Shown here one piece after another: positions 17,944-28,000 of a stretch of DNA of 41,908 bases. Position numbers and translations under genes: made by a program. Position 1 is the stretch's first letter; the number at the start of each line of letters is the position of its first letter. The notes beneath the pieces are model-generated. The model was not told the DNA's origin, made no database searches, and saw only the letters and a list, made by a program, of their open reading frames with translations. Origin of the DNA: Tepidibacter sp. (GTDB lineage: Bacteria; Bacillota; Clostridia; Peptostreptococcales; Peptostreptococcaceae); NCBI RefSeq assembly GCF_025210165.1, contig NZ_JAOASI010000048.1, positions 1 to 41,908 on the forward strand. Direction: 5' to 3'.

Positions 17944-20028
17944 CTAATTGAGTATTTGTAATATTTTTTTTATTTCCTCTATACCAAATGGCTTTTCTAA
18001 TATATAGTCAATCATCATATCATTATAATTATCTATATCACCTAACCAGCCTGTCATTAAAACAAATTTTATATCCTTATATTTACTTTTTATTTTTTTT
18101 GCAAGCTCTATTCCATTTAAGTTTGGCATTGCTAAATCACTTATTACTAAATCATATTTTTGATCCTCTAGTTTTTGTAATGCTTCTTTGCCACTATAGC
18201 ATATATCAACTTCTTTTCCTATACTTTTTATGATTTCTCCAGTTGCCATTGCAACTTGTATTTTATCATCTACAACTAATATCTTATAATATTTTTCATC
18301 GTTCTTTTCATTATCAGTGTTTACACTAATAACTTCTTCTAAATGCATAGGAAGATAAATTATAAATTTTGTTCCCACGCCTTCTTTAGTTTGAACCTTT
18401 ATACTTCCTCCGTGATCCTTTATTATTTTATATGATACTGATAACCCTATTCCATTTCCATTTACACCTTTAGTAGAAAAAAACGGGTCAAATATTCTTG
18501 TTAAAATATTTTTAGGTATTCCCTCACCTGAATCTTCTATTTCTATGTAAATATTATTATCTAAATTGTATGTCTTTATATTTATGTTTCCTCCACTTGG
18601 CATAGCATCTATAGCATTATTTAATATATTTATCATCACTTCTCTTATTTCACATTCTCTTCCCTTAACATTCCCTTTTGCATTTAAATCCTCATTTATA
18701 TTTATCTCTATTCCAAGCATAGCCGTATCATTAATTCTAGGATTTATCATATTCATAACTATCTTCATAATTCTTTCAAATCTAAAAAAGGAATTTTCTT
18801 CTTCTCTTATATTTTTAGTAAATTCTTGAATTCTTCTTAACATCTCAGCTCCATCAAGAGAAGCTCTCTTTATAATTTCCAAATATTCTCTAACATTATC
18901 ATCTTGTCTTTTAACAAGAGATAACTCAACATATCCTGATATGGTAGCCAATATATTATTAAAATCATGTGCTACCCCATTAGATATTTCACCCAATGCC
19001 TTTAACTTTTCATTCTGGCTTATTATTCTATCATTTTTTATTTTTTCTAAAAATGAATTCATTACATTTTTAGCAGAAGAAGAGTATATTTCAAGTACAT
19101 CTTTATTTATATACTGTTTTTTATCCTTATCAAAACACAAATAAATAACAGTGAATTCATTTATATTCAAAAATACTATAACCTTATTGTTTCTCTCAAT
19201 AGTTCTTATTAATTCATTTTCATTATATTCTATATCTACATAAGATTTAATGCATTCACATGTTTCTCCTATTCCATAATATACTTGAAAATCTTCGGAC
19301 TCAGATTTAGTCAATATGCCACTTTTTTCACAAGAAGTTATACCGCTTACAAGCTCTAAGAATTTTTTTAAAAAATCATCTAAGCTATCTATCTTATTTA
19401 CACTACCTAAAAATAAATTAAGTTTCTCAAGATCCTTTACATTATCGTATGTATTTTTCTTTGCTAATACTGATGATTGTATACTCTCAAGTATCAATTT
19501 AAGTTCTTCGAATTTTTTATTATTGTATATTTCAACAGATTTATCATCTTCAAACAATATACCTTCATAATAAGTAGATATTTCTAGTAAGTCTTCTATT
19601 TGTAGCTCAAGTACATTATAATAACAACAGTATCTATATCCATTTTCAATAGATTTTTTTATAAATTCTATCTTTATATTCATCTGTCTAGAACAAAGTC
19701 CTATTGTATAAGTATTCTCGTAACCTAAATTTATACTATTTTGCTTTAACTCACCAAATAAGTCCATATTTTCTATAAATTCAGCACAATTTTTCACTAT
19801 AATTTTATTAGATTTTATATAATCATACAAACCATACTGCTTTAATTTTTTTTCGTCCATAAAACCTTTTTCATATACCTTATCAACCATTATAATTACT
19901 CTATTTTTTTTATGTAAAATAAATCTAATATATTTGTATAATATCGTATAGTCTCTATAAAGCTTTGTACTAAGTATCATATTGCTATTTAGCTTACTCA
20001 CCACACTTAATGATTTACATATACTCAT
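17944..20028 (-). CDS. Hybrid histidine kinase with C-terminal receiver domain
   Basis: A 694-aa cytoplasmic hybrid kinase. The N-terminal 170 residues resemble the first domain of the next kinase (MEDS-like, inferred). A GAF-like region spans about 205-320. The kinase core has H354 in NGVAHDFNN, the N box IREVMINILNNAIDAM, EDSGEGIPKNILTRIFDPFF and GNGIGLSVSYKI. A receiver domain occupies about 582-694 (VVDD acidic pocket, D631 in ISDLAMP, MTGW, KPFG). There is no DNA-binding output domain. It starts 5 nt after tex and is followed closely by the second kinase, so all four genes tex to amidohydrolase probably form one transcript. Confidence 0.92.
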   Translation of the reverse strand: MSICKSLSVVSKLNSNMILSTKLYRDYTILYKYIRFILHKKNRVIIMVDKVYEKGFMDEKKLKQYGLYDYIKSNKIIVKNCAEFIENMDLFGELKQNSINLGYENTYTIGLCSRQMNIKIEFIKKSIENGYRYCCYYNVLELQIEDLLEISTYYEGILFEDDKSVEIYNNKKFEELKLILESIQSSVLAKKNTYDNVKDLEKLNLFLGSVNKIDSLDDFLKKFLELVSGITSCEKSGILTKSESEDFQVYYGIGETCECIKSYVDIEYNENELIRTIERNNKVIVFLNINEFTVIYLCFDKDKKQYINKDVLEIYSSSAKNVMNSFLEKIKNDRIISQNEKLKALGEISNGVAHDFNNILATISGYVELSLVKRQDDNVREYLEIIKRASLDGAEMLRRIQEFTKNIREEENSFFRFERIMKIVMNMINPRINDTAMLGIEININEDLNAKGNVKGRECEIREVMINILNNAIDAMPSGGNINIKTYNLDNNIYIEIEDSGEGIPKNILTRIFDPFFSTKGVNGNGIGLSVSYKIIKDHGGSIKVQTKEGVGTKFIIYLPMHLEEVISVNTDNEKNDEKYYKILVVDDKIQVAMATGEIIKSIGKEVDICYSGKEALQKLEDQKYDLVISDLAMPNLNGIELAKKIKSKYKDIKFVLMTGWLGDIDNYNDMMIDYILEKPFGIEEIKKILQILN

Positions 20029-20033
20029 ATAAT

Positions 20034-22178
20034 TTAAATCCCCTTCATAGAAAGTGATACTTTATGCTTTTGTAGGTCTATTTGTATAACTTTAACATCT
20101 ACTATATCTCCTATAGATACAATTTGCATTGGATTTTTAACAAATCTATCGCTCATTTGTGATTTGTGAACTAATCCATCATTCTTAATTCCAATATCTA
20201 CAAAAGCTCCAAAATCGACTACATTTCTAACAGTCCCCTTAAGTATCATACCTTCTTTAATATCTTCTATTTTTAAAACATCACTTCTAAATACAGGTTT
20301 TATACTCTCATCTCTAGGATCTCTTCCTGGTTTTTTAATTTCATCTATTATATCTTTTAGAGTTAAAACCCCTATATTTAATTCCGAGCTTAAATTTTCT
20401 ATTCCCAAATCTTTGATTCTATTATCTATTTCTTCTATTTTTTTATTTTTTATATCATCAAGTGTATATCCTAATCTTTCTATTAACTTTTCACATGAAT
20501 CATAGCTCTCAGGATGAACTCCTGTATTATCTAACATATTTTCTGAATCATCTATTCTCAAAAATCCTGCACACTGAACAAAAGCTGATGGTCCTAATCT
20601 TTTCACTTTCTTAAGTTCTTTTCTAGATTTAATTTCCCCAACCTCCTCTCTATATAGTACTATATTTTTAGCAACCGATTTACTTATTCCAGCTACACGC
20701 TCAAGAAGAGAATAAGATGCACTATTTAAATCAACTCCTACAGAATTTACACTATCTTCAACTATTCCATCTAGAACTTGTCCTAGTCTCTTTTGGTTCA
20801 TATCATGTTGATACTGTCCAACCCCAATATGCTGAGGATCTATTTTTACAAGCTCTGCAAGAGGATTTTGAAGTCTTCTGGCTATAGATATTGCACCTCT
20901 TAAAGATACATTAATATCTGGGTGTTCCTCTGTAGCTAATGATGATGCCGAATAAATAGATGCACCTGCTTCACTTACTATTATATATTTTACATCTTTA
21001 TCTATTTCTTTTATTAAATTAGCCACAAACATCTCTGATTCTCTTGATGCAGTACCATTTCCTATTGCTATTATATTTACATTGTACTTATTTATAAGAT
21101 CTATTAAAACCTTTTTAGATCCCTCTTCATCATTTTGAGGCTTTGTAGGATAAATTGTAGTTGTATCTAGTAGTTTTGAATTTTCATCAACTACAGCTAT
21201 CTTACATCCTGTTCTATAGGCTGGATCAAATCCTATAACTACATTCCCTTTAACAGGAGGTTGAAGTAACAATTTTTTTATGTTTTCTCCAAATACCTTT
21301 ATAGCTCTTTCTTGTGCTTTTTCAGTTAAATTGTTTCTTATTTCTCTTTCTATTGAAGGAAATATAAGTCTTTTATAAGAATCATTTATAGCTTGCTCAA
21401 TATAACCTGACAATTCATTTGATTTATTCTTTACATAAGAATTTCTTATCTTATCTATAATTAAATCATCATTAAGCTCTAATTTGACCTTCAAGAATTT
21501 TTCTTTCTCACCTCTATTTACAGCCAAAATCCTATGAGGAGCCATAGTCTTAACCTTTTCGGAGTAAGAGTAATACATTTCATATACAGATTTTTCATCT
21601 GTACTTCCTTTACATAAAATTACTCCATCATTTAAAGCTATTCTTCTTATATTCTTTCTAAGATAAGCATCTTCAGATATAGTTTCAGCTATTATATCAA
21701 GAGCTCCTTTTATAGCTTGTTCTTCATTTTCAACCTCTTTTTCTTTATTTATATATTTCTTAGCTTCATTATGTATATCATCTATATCGTAATTTATTAT
21801 AGAAATAGCTAATTTTTCTAATCCCTTTTCTTTAGCAATAGTAGCCCTAGTTCTTTTTTTAGGCTTAAATGGAGCGTAAATATCCTCAACCTCTTGTAAT
21901 GTTTTAGCCTTTTGTATATCAAGCTTTATCTTTTCAGTTAAGTTTCCACCATCTTGTATTATTCTAATAACATCTTCTTTTCTATTTTTCAAATTTCTAA
22001 GATAATTTAACCTATCATGAAACTCCCTTAAAACAACATCACTTAAATTTCCAGTCATCTCTTTTCTATATCTAGCAATAAATGGTATAGTATTTCCATC
22101 ATCTATTAATTTTATAGTATTTATTACCTGAGAAGATTTTAAATTCAATTCTTCTTGAAGTATATTTTCTATATTCAT
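20034..22178 (-). CDS. tex: Tex family RNA-binding transcription accessory protein
   Basis: A 714-aa protein co-linear with Tex: N-terminal helical region with TIPFIARYRKEMTGNL, PFKPKKRTRATIAKEKGLEKLA, the YqgF-like RNase H fold (about 315-450, VIGFDPAYRTGCKIAVVD), helix-hairpin-helix motifs (VAGISKSVAKNIVLYREEVG, RKELKKVKRLGPSAFVQCAGFLRI) and a C-terminal S1 domain (about 640-712, GMILKGTVRNVVDFGAFVDIGIKNDGLVH). Tex binds nucleic acid and affects transcription and stress gene expression. ATG at 22178 follows AGGGAGAGG. It leads the run of genes containing the two kinases. Confidence 0.97.
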   Translation of the reverse strand: MNIENILQEELNLKSSQVINTIKLIDDGNTIPFIARYRKEMTGNLSDVVLREFHDRLNYLRNLKNRKEDVIRIIQDGGNLTEKIKLDIQKAKTLQEVEDIYAPFKPKKRTRATIAKEKGLEKLAISIINYDIDDIHNEAKKYINKEKEVENEEQAIKGALDIIAETISEDAYLRKNIRRIALNDGVILCKGSTDEKSVYEMYYSYSEKVKTMAPHRILAVNRGEKEKFLKVKLELNDDLIIDKIRNSYVKNKSNELSGYIEQAINDSYKRLIFPSIEREIRNNLTEKAQERAIKVFGENIKKLLLQPPVKGNVVIGFDPAYRTGCKIAVVDENSKLLDTTTIYPTKPQNDEEGSKKVLIDLINKYNVNIIAIGNGTASRESEMFVANLIKEIDKDVKYIIVSEAGASIYSASSLATEEHPDINVSLRGAISIARRLQNPLAELVKIDPQHIGVGQYQHDMNQKRLGQVLDGIVEDSVNSVGVDLNSASYSLLERVAGISKSVAKNIVLYREEVGEIKSRKELKKVKRLGPSAFVQCAGFLRIDDSENMLDNTGVHPESYDSCEKLIERLGYTLDDIKNKKIEEIDNRIKDLGIENLSSELNIGVLTLKDIIDEIKKPGRDPRDESIKPVFRSDVLKIEDIKEGMILKGTVRNVVDFGAFVDIGIKNDGLVHKSQMSDRFVKNPMQIVSIGDIVDVKVIQIDLQKHKVSLSMKGI

Positions 22179-22319
22179 ATTAACCTCTCCCTATAATAAG
22201 ACTTACAAAATTATTATATCAAAAAAACTATATATTCAAAAACTAGTTTAATTCAATACGATACTTTTTTGGTATTTTTTTCAATTTTTATCTAACTTAT
22301 TCTCCTTACATTACATAAT

Positions 22320-22355
22320 AAAAAGTCTCGCATTATAAATAATGCGAGACTTTTT
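22320..22355. terminator. Terminator after the FliS-like gene
   Basis: AAAAAGTCTCGCATTA and TAATGCGAGACTTTTT form a 16-bp perfect stem with a TAAA loop. It lies immediately after the stop of the FliS-like gene (minus strand) and has T runs in both directions. Confidence 0.92.
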
Positions 22356-22356
22356 A

Positions 22357-22821
22357 CTATCCTTTTTCCCATCTATCTTGATTATTCATTACACTTTCAT
22401 TAACATAACCCTTACTATATGTCATTCCAGCAACCAGCTTTGGTGCTTTGTTCTTCTGTATATTATCTATATACATCTTTTGTCCAAGCTCATTCCAGCC
22501 TTCATATAAAGGTGTTATCACCTTTATAGCTTCTTCAAACTTAGATTTATCTTTCATAATATAGCCTTCAGTTATAATGTTATTAATATATAAATATAAA
22601 CTTCTATATCTATTGGGCACTTCAGAATCTCCTTTTAAAGTAGATATAAGCTCTGCTAATATGTCCCTACACTTATCAATTAAATCATCTATACTTTCTT
22701 TTTTGTCTATATTAGAAATACATTCATTTAATGTGTCAATTAGCCCTTCATAAACTATGGCTACAAGCTGCGCTTCATTAGCCGCTGCAACTCTTGAGGC
22801 TAAATATTCTTTCTCTATCAT
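22357..22821 (-). CDS. FliS-like flagellar export chaperone (second FliS paralogue)
   Basis: A 154-aa helical protein with FliS features: AANEAQLVAIVYEGLIDTLNECISNI near the N-terminus, KCRDILAELISTLKGDSEV and YRSLYLYINNIITEGYIMKD. FliS binds the C-terminus of newly made flagellin and keeps it from polymerising before export. This copy lies 16 nt after the 660-aa flagellin in the same transcript, so it may serve that flagellin. It differs strongly from the other FliS at 34825-35205, which is with fliD. The 25-residue tail (GMTYSKGYVNESVMNNQDRWEKG) is longer than usual. Confidence 0.82.
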   Translation of the reverse strand: MIEKEYLASRVAAANEAQLVAIVYEGLIDTLNECISNIDKKESIDDLIDKCRDILAELISTLKGDSEVPNRYRSLYLYINNIITEGYIMKDKSKFEEAIKVITPLYEGWNELGQKMYIDNIQKNKAPKLVAGMTYSKGYVNESVMNNQDRWEKG

Positions 22822-22837
22822 CTAATTACCTCCAATC

Positions 22838-24820
22838 TTAACCTAGTAATTTAAGAATTGATTGTGGTTGTTGATTAGCTTGAGCAAGCATTGATACTCC
22901 AGCTTGTTGAAGTACATTTAGTTTTTGGAAATTAGCCATTTCAAGTGCCATATCAGTATCCTCTATACGAGACATAGCAGCTGTTAAATTCTCATTAGTA
23001 TTATCAAGATTTGCAATAGTATGCTCAAGTCTATTTTGAGTAGCACCAAGCTTTGATCTTTCAGATGCTATTTGAACTATAGCATTATCAAATACCTTAA
23101 TAGCAGCAGAAGCCTTGTCTTCTGAACTCACATCTATTGCATACTCAACCATACTAGAAGAAATACCATCTGTAACAGTTGCACCTGTCTTTACATAAGA
23201 AGCACCTTTAACCCCAGGATTTCTCGTTGGATTATCTGCACTTATCTTTAATTCCTTAGCTCTTATATTTCCTATTTGAAGGCGAAACTCTTGTCCAGTA
23301 TTTGCTCCTACTTGAAGATTAGTAGTAAAATCTTTAGGAGTTCCCTCAAGATATACTAAATTCCCATCAAACCCAGGTTTATTGAATTCTATAATCAATC
23401 TAGCATTATTAGAAGTTCCTGCTCCAGAGTCAAAGTTAGTATCCTCACTTAAAGTCACTCTATCTATTCCTGTTGCAAACTTATTAACTATTTCATCTAC
23501 AACAGCTTCAGGTGTAGTTTTACCAGCAATATCAATAGGTCTATTTGAACCTACATATGGAGATACACTACTATCAAAGAACTCTATTGTTTCATTTCCT
23601 ATTTTGATAACCGATCCAATCTCAGGAACTCCATCAAAGTAAAAACTTCCCGTTGCTATATTAGTTGCATTTTCTGCTACTCCCGTAGCCTTGGAATTGA
23701 ATCCTGTACCATCTACCTTTGTTAAAGTAGTAAAACCTAGCAAAGTTGCACCTGTTGCTGTATCTGAACCTGTTAAATCTACTTTTTCTAAATGTCCTTT
23801 TTCAGTAGAAGTTATAACCAACTTATCTCCTGATTTAGATACCTTATACTTCCCATTTAGTGAAGTTGTATCTATGTCTTGTTGTAATTTAGCTACAACT
23901 GTATCAATGTTAGTTTTAGCATCATATCCAGCACCTAGACCCTTTATATTTATTAGCGGTACATCTACTCCGTTTAATTTAATTTTTGTAGCATTATCAA
24001 ATCCAACTGAACCACTCAAATCAGCATCTGCTGTTTTTTCCGCTGCTGTAGGAGATGCTCCAAATACATTAGTAATTACTGCAGTACTACCTTTAACTTC
24101 TATATTGCTTAATCCACCTATCGAAGAAGTTGTTATTTCTATACTTCCATTTTTATCTATTACAGCTTTTGCTGAATCTCCTAAAGCATCGTTTACAAGC
24201 TCCATAAAATCTTTTACTGTAGTAGATCCATTAGTTTGAGTTAAATTAACTACCTTTTCCTCTCCATCTATCCATATAGATAACTGCTCACTTTTAAGAT
24301 CAAAACTTCCTGGTGCAAGTGAATTTATATCTACAGATCCTCTAGCTTGAGCTGGCTTTCCTGTAGACATTCTATGAACTGAAGTATTACTGTCTGGTCC
24401 CTCATTTCCCTTTAATATATTTCTTGTATTGTATTCTGTTCCATTTGCTATTCTATTAACCTCTGATGTCAATTGGTTTATCTCATCTTGTATAGCTTGT
24501 CTATCAGAATCTGCTGCTGTACCATTAGCAGCTTGAACAGAAAGTTCTCTCATTCTTTGAAGCATAGAGTGAATCTCTCCCATAGCTCCTTCTGCTGTTT
24601 GAACTAAAGATACTCCATCAAGAGAGTTTCTTGAAGCCATTTTAAGTCCATTTATTTGAGCTCTCATCTTCTCTGTTATAGCCATTCCAGCTGCGTCATC
24701 TCCAGCTCTATTTATTCTCTTACCTGAAGATAATTTTTCAAGTGATTTTGTTGCAAAAGCATTATTAACATTAAGTAATCTATGTGCATTCATAGCAGGT
24801 ACATTATGATTAATTCTCAT
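22838..24820 (-). CDS. Flagellin with large variable central region (660 aa)
   Basis: A flagellin with conserved D0/D1 ends: [36 protein letters not shown] and [19 protein letters not shown] at the N-terminus, and RLEHTIANLDNTNENLTAAMSRIEDTDMALEMANFQKLNVLQQAGVSMLAQANQQPQ at the C-terminus. The middle (about 145-520) is variable, with repeated structural motifs but no catalytic signature. The start at 24820 has GGGGAGGAAT upstream; the in-frame extension to 24853 lies in the leader. A SigD-type promoter precedes it. It ends in LLG whereas the two flagellins at the right end finish in QLLR, so it belongs to a separate flagellin lineage. Confidence 0.96.
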   Translation of the reverse strand: MRINHNVPAMNAHRLLNVNNAFATKSLEKLSSGKRINRAGDDAAGMAITEKMRAQINGLKMASRNSLDGVSLVQTAEGAMGEIHSMLQRMRELSVQAANGTAADSDRQAIQDEINQLTSEVNRIANGTEYNTRNILKGNEGPDSNTSVHRMSTGKPAQARGSVDINSLAPGSFDLKSEQLSIWIDGEEKVVNLTQTNGSTTVKDFMELVNDALGDSAKAVIDKNGSIEITTSSIGGLSNIEVKGSTAVITNVFGASPTAAEKTADADLSGSVGFDNATKIKLNGVDVPLINIKGLGAGYDAKTNIDTVVAKLQQDIDTTSLNGKYKVSKSGDKLVITSTEKGHLEKVDLTGSDTATGATLLGFTTLTKVDGTGFNSKATGVAENATNIATGSFYFDGVPEIGSVIKIGNETIEFFDSSVSPYVGSNRPIDIAGKTTPEAVVDEIVNKFATGIDRVTLSEDTNFDSGAGTSNNARLIIEFNKPGFDGNLVYLEGTPKDFTTNLQVGANTGQEFRLQIGNIRAKELKISADNPTRNPGVKGASYVKTGATVTDGISSSMVEYAIDVSSEDKASAAIKVFDNAIVQIASERSKLGATQNRLEHTIANLDNTNENLTAAMSRIEDTDMALEMANFQKLNVLQQAGVSMLAQANQQPQSILKLLG

Positions 24821-24858
24821 TTTATTAATTCCTCCCCTTATTTTTAATTCCATATATT

Positions 24859-24886
24859 TTATCGTCCTATATTAACAAAAACTTTA
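24859..24886 (-). promoter_or_regulatory. SigD promoter of the 660-aa flagellin gene
   Basis: Minus-strand TAAA (24883-24886), a 16-nt spacer and GACGATAA (24859-24866), one mismatch from the GCCGATAA -10. The -35 overlaps the stop codon of the 42-codon ORF. Confidence 0.78.
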
Positions 24887-25012
24887 ACCTTTTTTACTCC
24901 TTCTTTCGTCTATATTTTCAACAAAAAGTAGGACTTTAGACACAATATCTATTAATTCTTCAGGAATATCTTCATTTAAATCATTATCACTTTTTAGTTT
25001 TTGTTCATCCAT
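24884..25012 (-). CDS. Small acidic protein between the FliK-like gene and flagellin (42 aa)
   Basis: ATG at 25012 with AGAGGTGAT upstream opens a 42-codon reading frame ending in TAA at 24884. The peptide begins MDEQKLKSDNDLNEDIPEEL and continues IDIVSKVLLFVENIDERRSKKG: an acidic first half, one amphipathic helix, a basic end. It starts 10 nt after the stop of the FliK-like gene and ends where the flagellin promoter begins. It fills the gap well, so it is probably translated. I do not recognise a family; a small flagellar regulator or chaperone is possible but unsupported. Confidence 0.6.
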   Translation of the reverse strand: MDEQKLKSDNDLNEDIPEELIDIVSKVLLFVENIDERRSKKG

Positions 25013-25022
25013 AGTATCACCT

Positions 25023-28000
25023 CTAAATTTTCACATCTAAAAATCCCTTAATATCACTTTCTATTTCTTGTTCATTTTTTATATCCATTATATTTTCTTT
25101 ATCAAAATCAAACTCTATGTTTTCTAGATTATACCCTATATCTTCTAAAAAACTATTTAATATATCTTTATTATCTTTTATATAATTTATATTATTTTTA
25201 TCGTCTAATCCAATCTTCACTTTAACCTTAGACTTATTTACTCCTAAGTGAATATTTATATTACCTAAATTCTTAGTATCAAGACTAAGAACTACATCCA
25301 TATCATCCTTATCTATATTTTTAGATGAATTTTTTCTATTTTTATAGTACATATTTAAATTCGAGAAGTGTTCATTTATCATAATCGGATACTGAATAAA
25401 CTTTTCATCCTTATTTGATATATAGCTTCTATCAAGTGATTCCTTTGCTTCCTTATGTCTTTCATCAATATCCTTGTTGTGTTCTTTGGTTAAATCTATA
25501 TTTTCTCTAATATTTTTTATATCCTCATTTATATCTTCATAAGCCTTGCGAGGCTTAAAATCTCCTTTTTTTATTTTATCAGAATATTTTTTGACTGTAT
25601 TCTCTATTTGACTTGTATACTTTTTCAATTTACCCTCTTCTTTTTTCTCAAGCTTACCATTCTTTTTTATTGCATTTATAAGGCTTGATATTTTATGGCC
25701 TAGCTGATTTTTATTTTTAAAAAAGTCAGATGTACTTTGAAATTCTTTTAAGGTCATATCTTTATTGTTCTTTATATTAAAAGCTATACAATTATTTTTT
25801 TCTTTATTTATGTTTTTTATATTATCAGTTAGCTTTTTAATATACTTATCTATTTTAATATTTACTCTATCCGTATTAGTAAATTCTCTTATATAATTAT
25901 CAACTTCTTTTAGGCTCATATTTTCTATAGGATTATTCTGCTTTATACTTTCTTTAATCATATTACTTGTTAAATTATCTTTTATATATTCATATTGATT
26001 ATATGCACTATATACCTTTTGGATATTAGTTCTACTTAAATTCATTTTATTTTGAATTAAAGACTTAGCTACTTCAAATGCCTTATTTAAATTCATAACC
26101 TTATTATCATTATCTTGTGTCTTAAATAAATTGATATTGTCCTTCACATGTTTTTCAACTATATTTTCACTGTTTTGTTGAAGCTTTGTAGGAATTTCTA
26201 ATTTTCTATAATCAATATTTTCCATTTTTTCCCCACTAAGAACTTTATGGGATACATATATATTGTTTAATGTCATAGGTATTGAATTCCTTAAGTTAAA
26301 AGATATATTATTAAATCCCAAATTCTTTACATCCTTGAATATATTAGTTATTTTATTTATAGATTTTGCTGTTAACTCTATATTATTTTCAACATTAGCT
26401 TCTTCTACAACAAAATCTATATCTTTATTTATACTAATCTCCTTATCTACATTAATCTCTTTATTTACATTAATCTCTTTATCTACATTAATTTCTTTAT
26501 CTACATCAATTTCTTTATCTACATCAATTTCTTTATCTACATCAATTTCTTTATCTACATTAATTTCTTTATCTACATTAATCTCTTTATCTACATTAAT
26601 TTCTTTATCTACATTAATTTCTTTATCTACATTAATTTCTTTATCTACATTAATCTCTTTATCTACACTAATTTCTTTATCTACATTAATCTCTTTATCT
26701 ACACTAATTTCTTTATCTACATTAATTTCTTTATCTATATTAATAGTTTCTTCTATGGCAGAATCTTTATTTTTTATAAGCGTATCAGCTTCCTTGTTAT
26801 CTATATTCTCTAAATTATAAGTTAAATTATCAATGTCTTTAATTTTATCATTATTAGAATTTGATACAACCTTGTCTAATTTATTTAAATTAAAATCTAC
26901 GTCCTTTTTTATAAGCTTCACTAAATCAGTTTCATCTAATTCTTTTAAATTCTGTAATTTTTCTATTATATTATCCACTTCTTTTTCATACGTGCTAGAT
27001 ACTATGCTAATATTATCTATATTTTTCAATTCATTAGCTATATCTCTTATATCCATAGTTTCTATATCTATGTTTTCTTTTATCATAGATGCTAGATTTT
27101 CTTTGTTTAAATTCTTAATTACATAATCTAGTGATTCTTTCATTTCCTTTATACTTTGAATATTTTCTTTTGTAAAATCTAACTCATTTCGTATCATTTT
27201 CTGAGAAAGCTTTATATTATCATCTGTAACACTTATTTGCATTCTATCTAGACTTTCTTTTATATCATCCTTTAATAAATCAAGCTGCTTTTGTGTAATA
27301 TTATTTACCTTAGGTAAAAAAGATTCATAAGCTTTAGTAGATATAGAATTTATCTTATCAGCAACCTTTATTGCTCCTTTTTTTACAAAGTTCTTTATGT
27401 TGTACAAGTTATCTATTGTAGGAGTTATACTATTTTTAAGTGTGTCTATAAAGGTATCTTCTTCTACATCTTGTAATTTATCTAATTTATAGAATATATC
27501 GTTTACTCTTTCTATATTTTTTTTAGTTATATTGACACCTTTTTTGTGTAGAGTTTTTACTATATCAGTTATATCCTTACCCATCTTACTTCCATACAAT
27601 TTCTCAGTTATTTTCTCAGCTTCATCCGTTGTAAGCTCTTTTTTATGCTTAAATAATTTTAAAAATGAAAAATTATCCTTCTCATTCTTAACCTCCTGTA
27701 TAGTATCTGATATCTTTTGAAGTGAATCCTTCTCAATATCAATGCCCTTATCCATTATCTTAACAGCACTATCATAATCTAAATTTACTATAATGTCATC
27801 CAGTGATTTTTTACTATATACAAAGGACATGATATTTTCTTTAGTTATACTTATATCATTGTTTTTTAGAGTCTTAACTGCTTCTAAATTTTCATCACTT
27901 ACATCTATATCTAGTTTTTTTAGTATGTCTGAGTATTCTATTTTCTCATTCTCAGTAGTTTTTTTATATCTAATATCGTCTATTTTCTTAGACTTTATTA

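Noticed and set aside
18566-18829. 87-aa hydrophobic plus-strand ORF
   Set aside because: Shadow of the hybrid histidine kinase; the hydrophobicity comes from the AT-rich antisense strand.
23691-24239. 182-aa plus-strand ORF
   Set aside because: It lies wholly antisense to the flagellin gene, and the protein is proline/serine-rich with no family pattern.
26433-26738. CRISPR-like array
   Set aside because: Units are 18 bp and contiguous with no spacers, and they keep one coding frame.
26263-26820. 185-aa plus-strand ORF with SLSTLI repeats
   Set aside because: It is the antisense reading of the 18-bp tandem repeat inside the FliK-like gene, with no ribosome binding site and no family resemblance.
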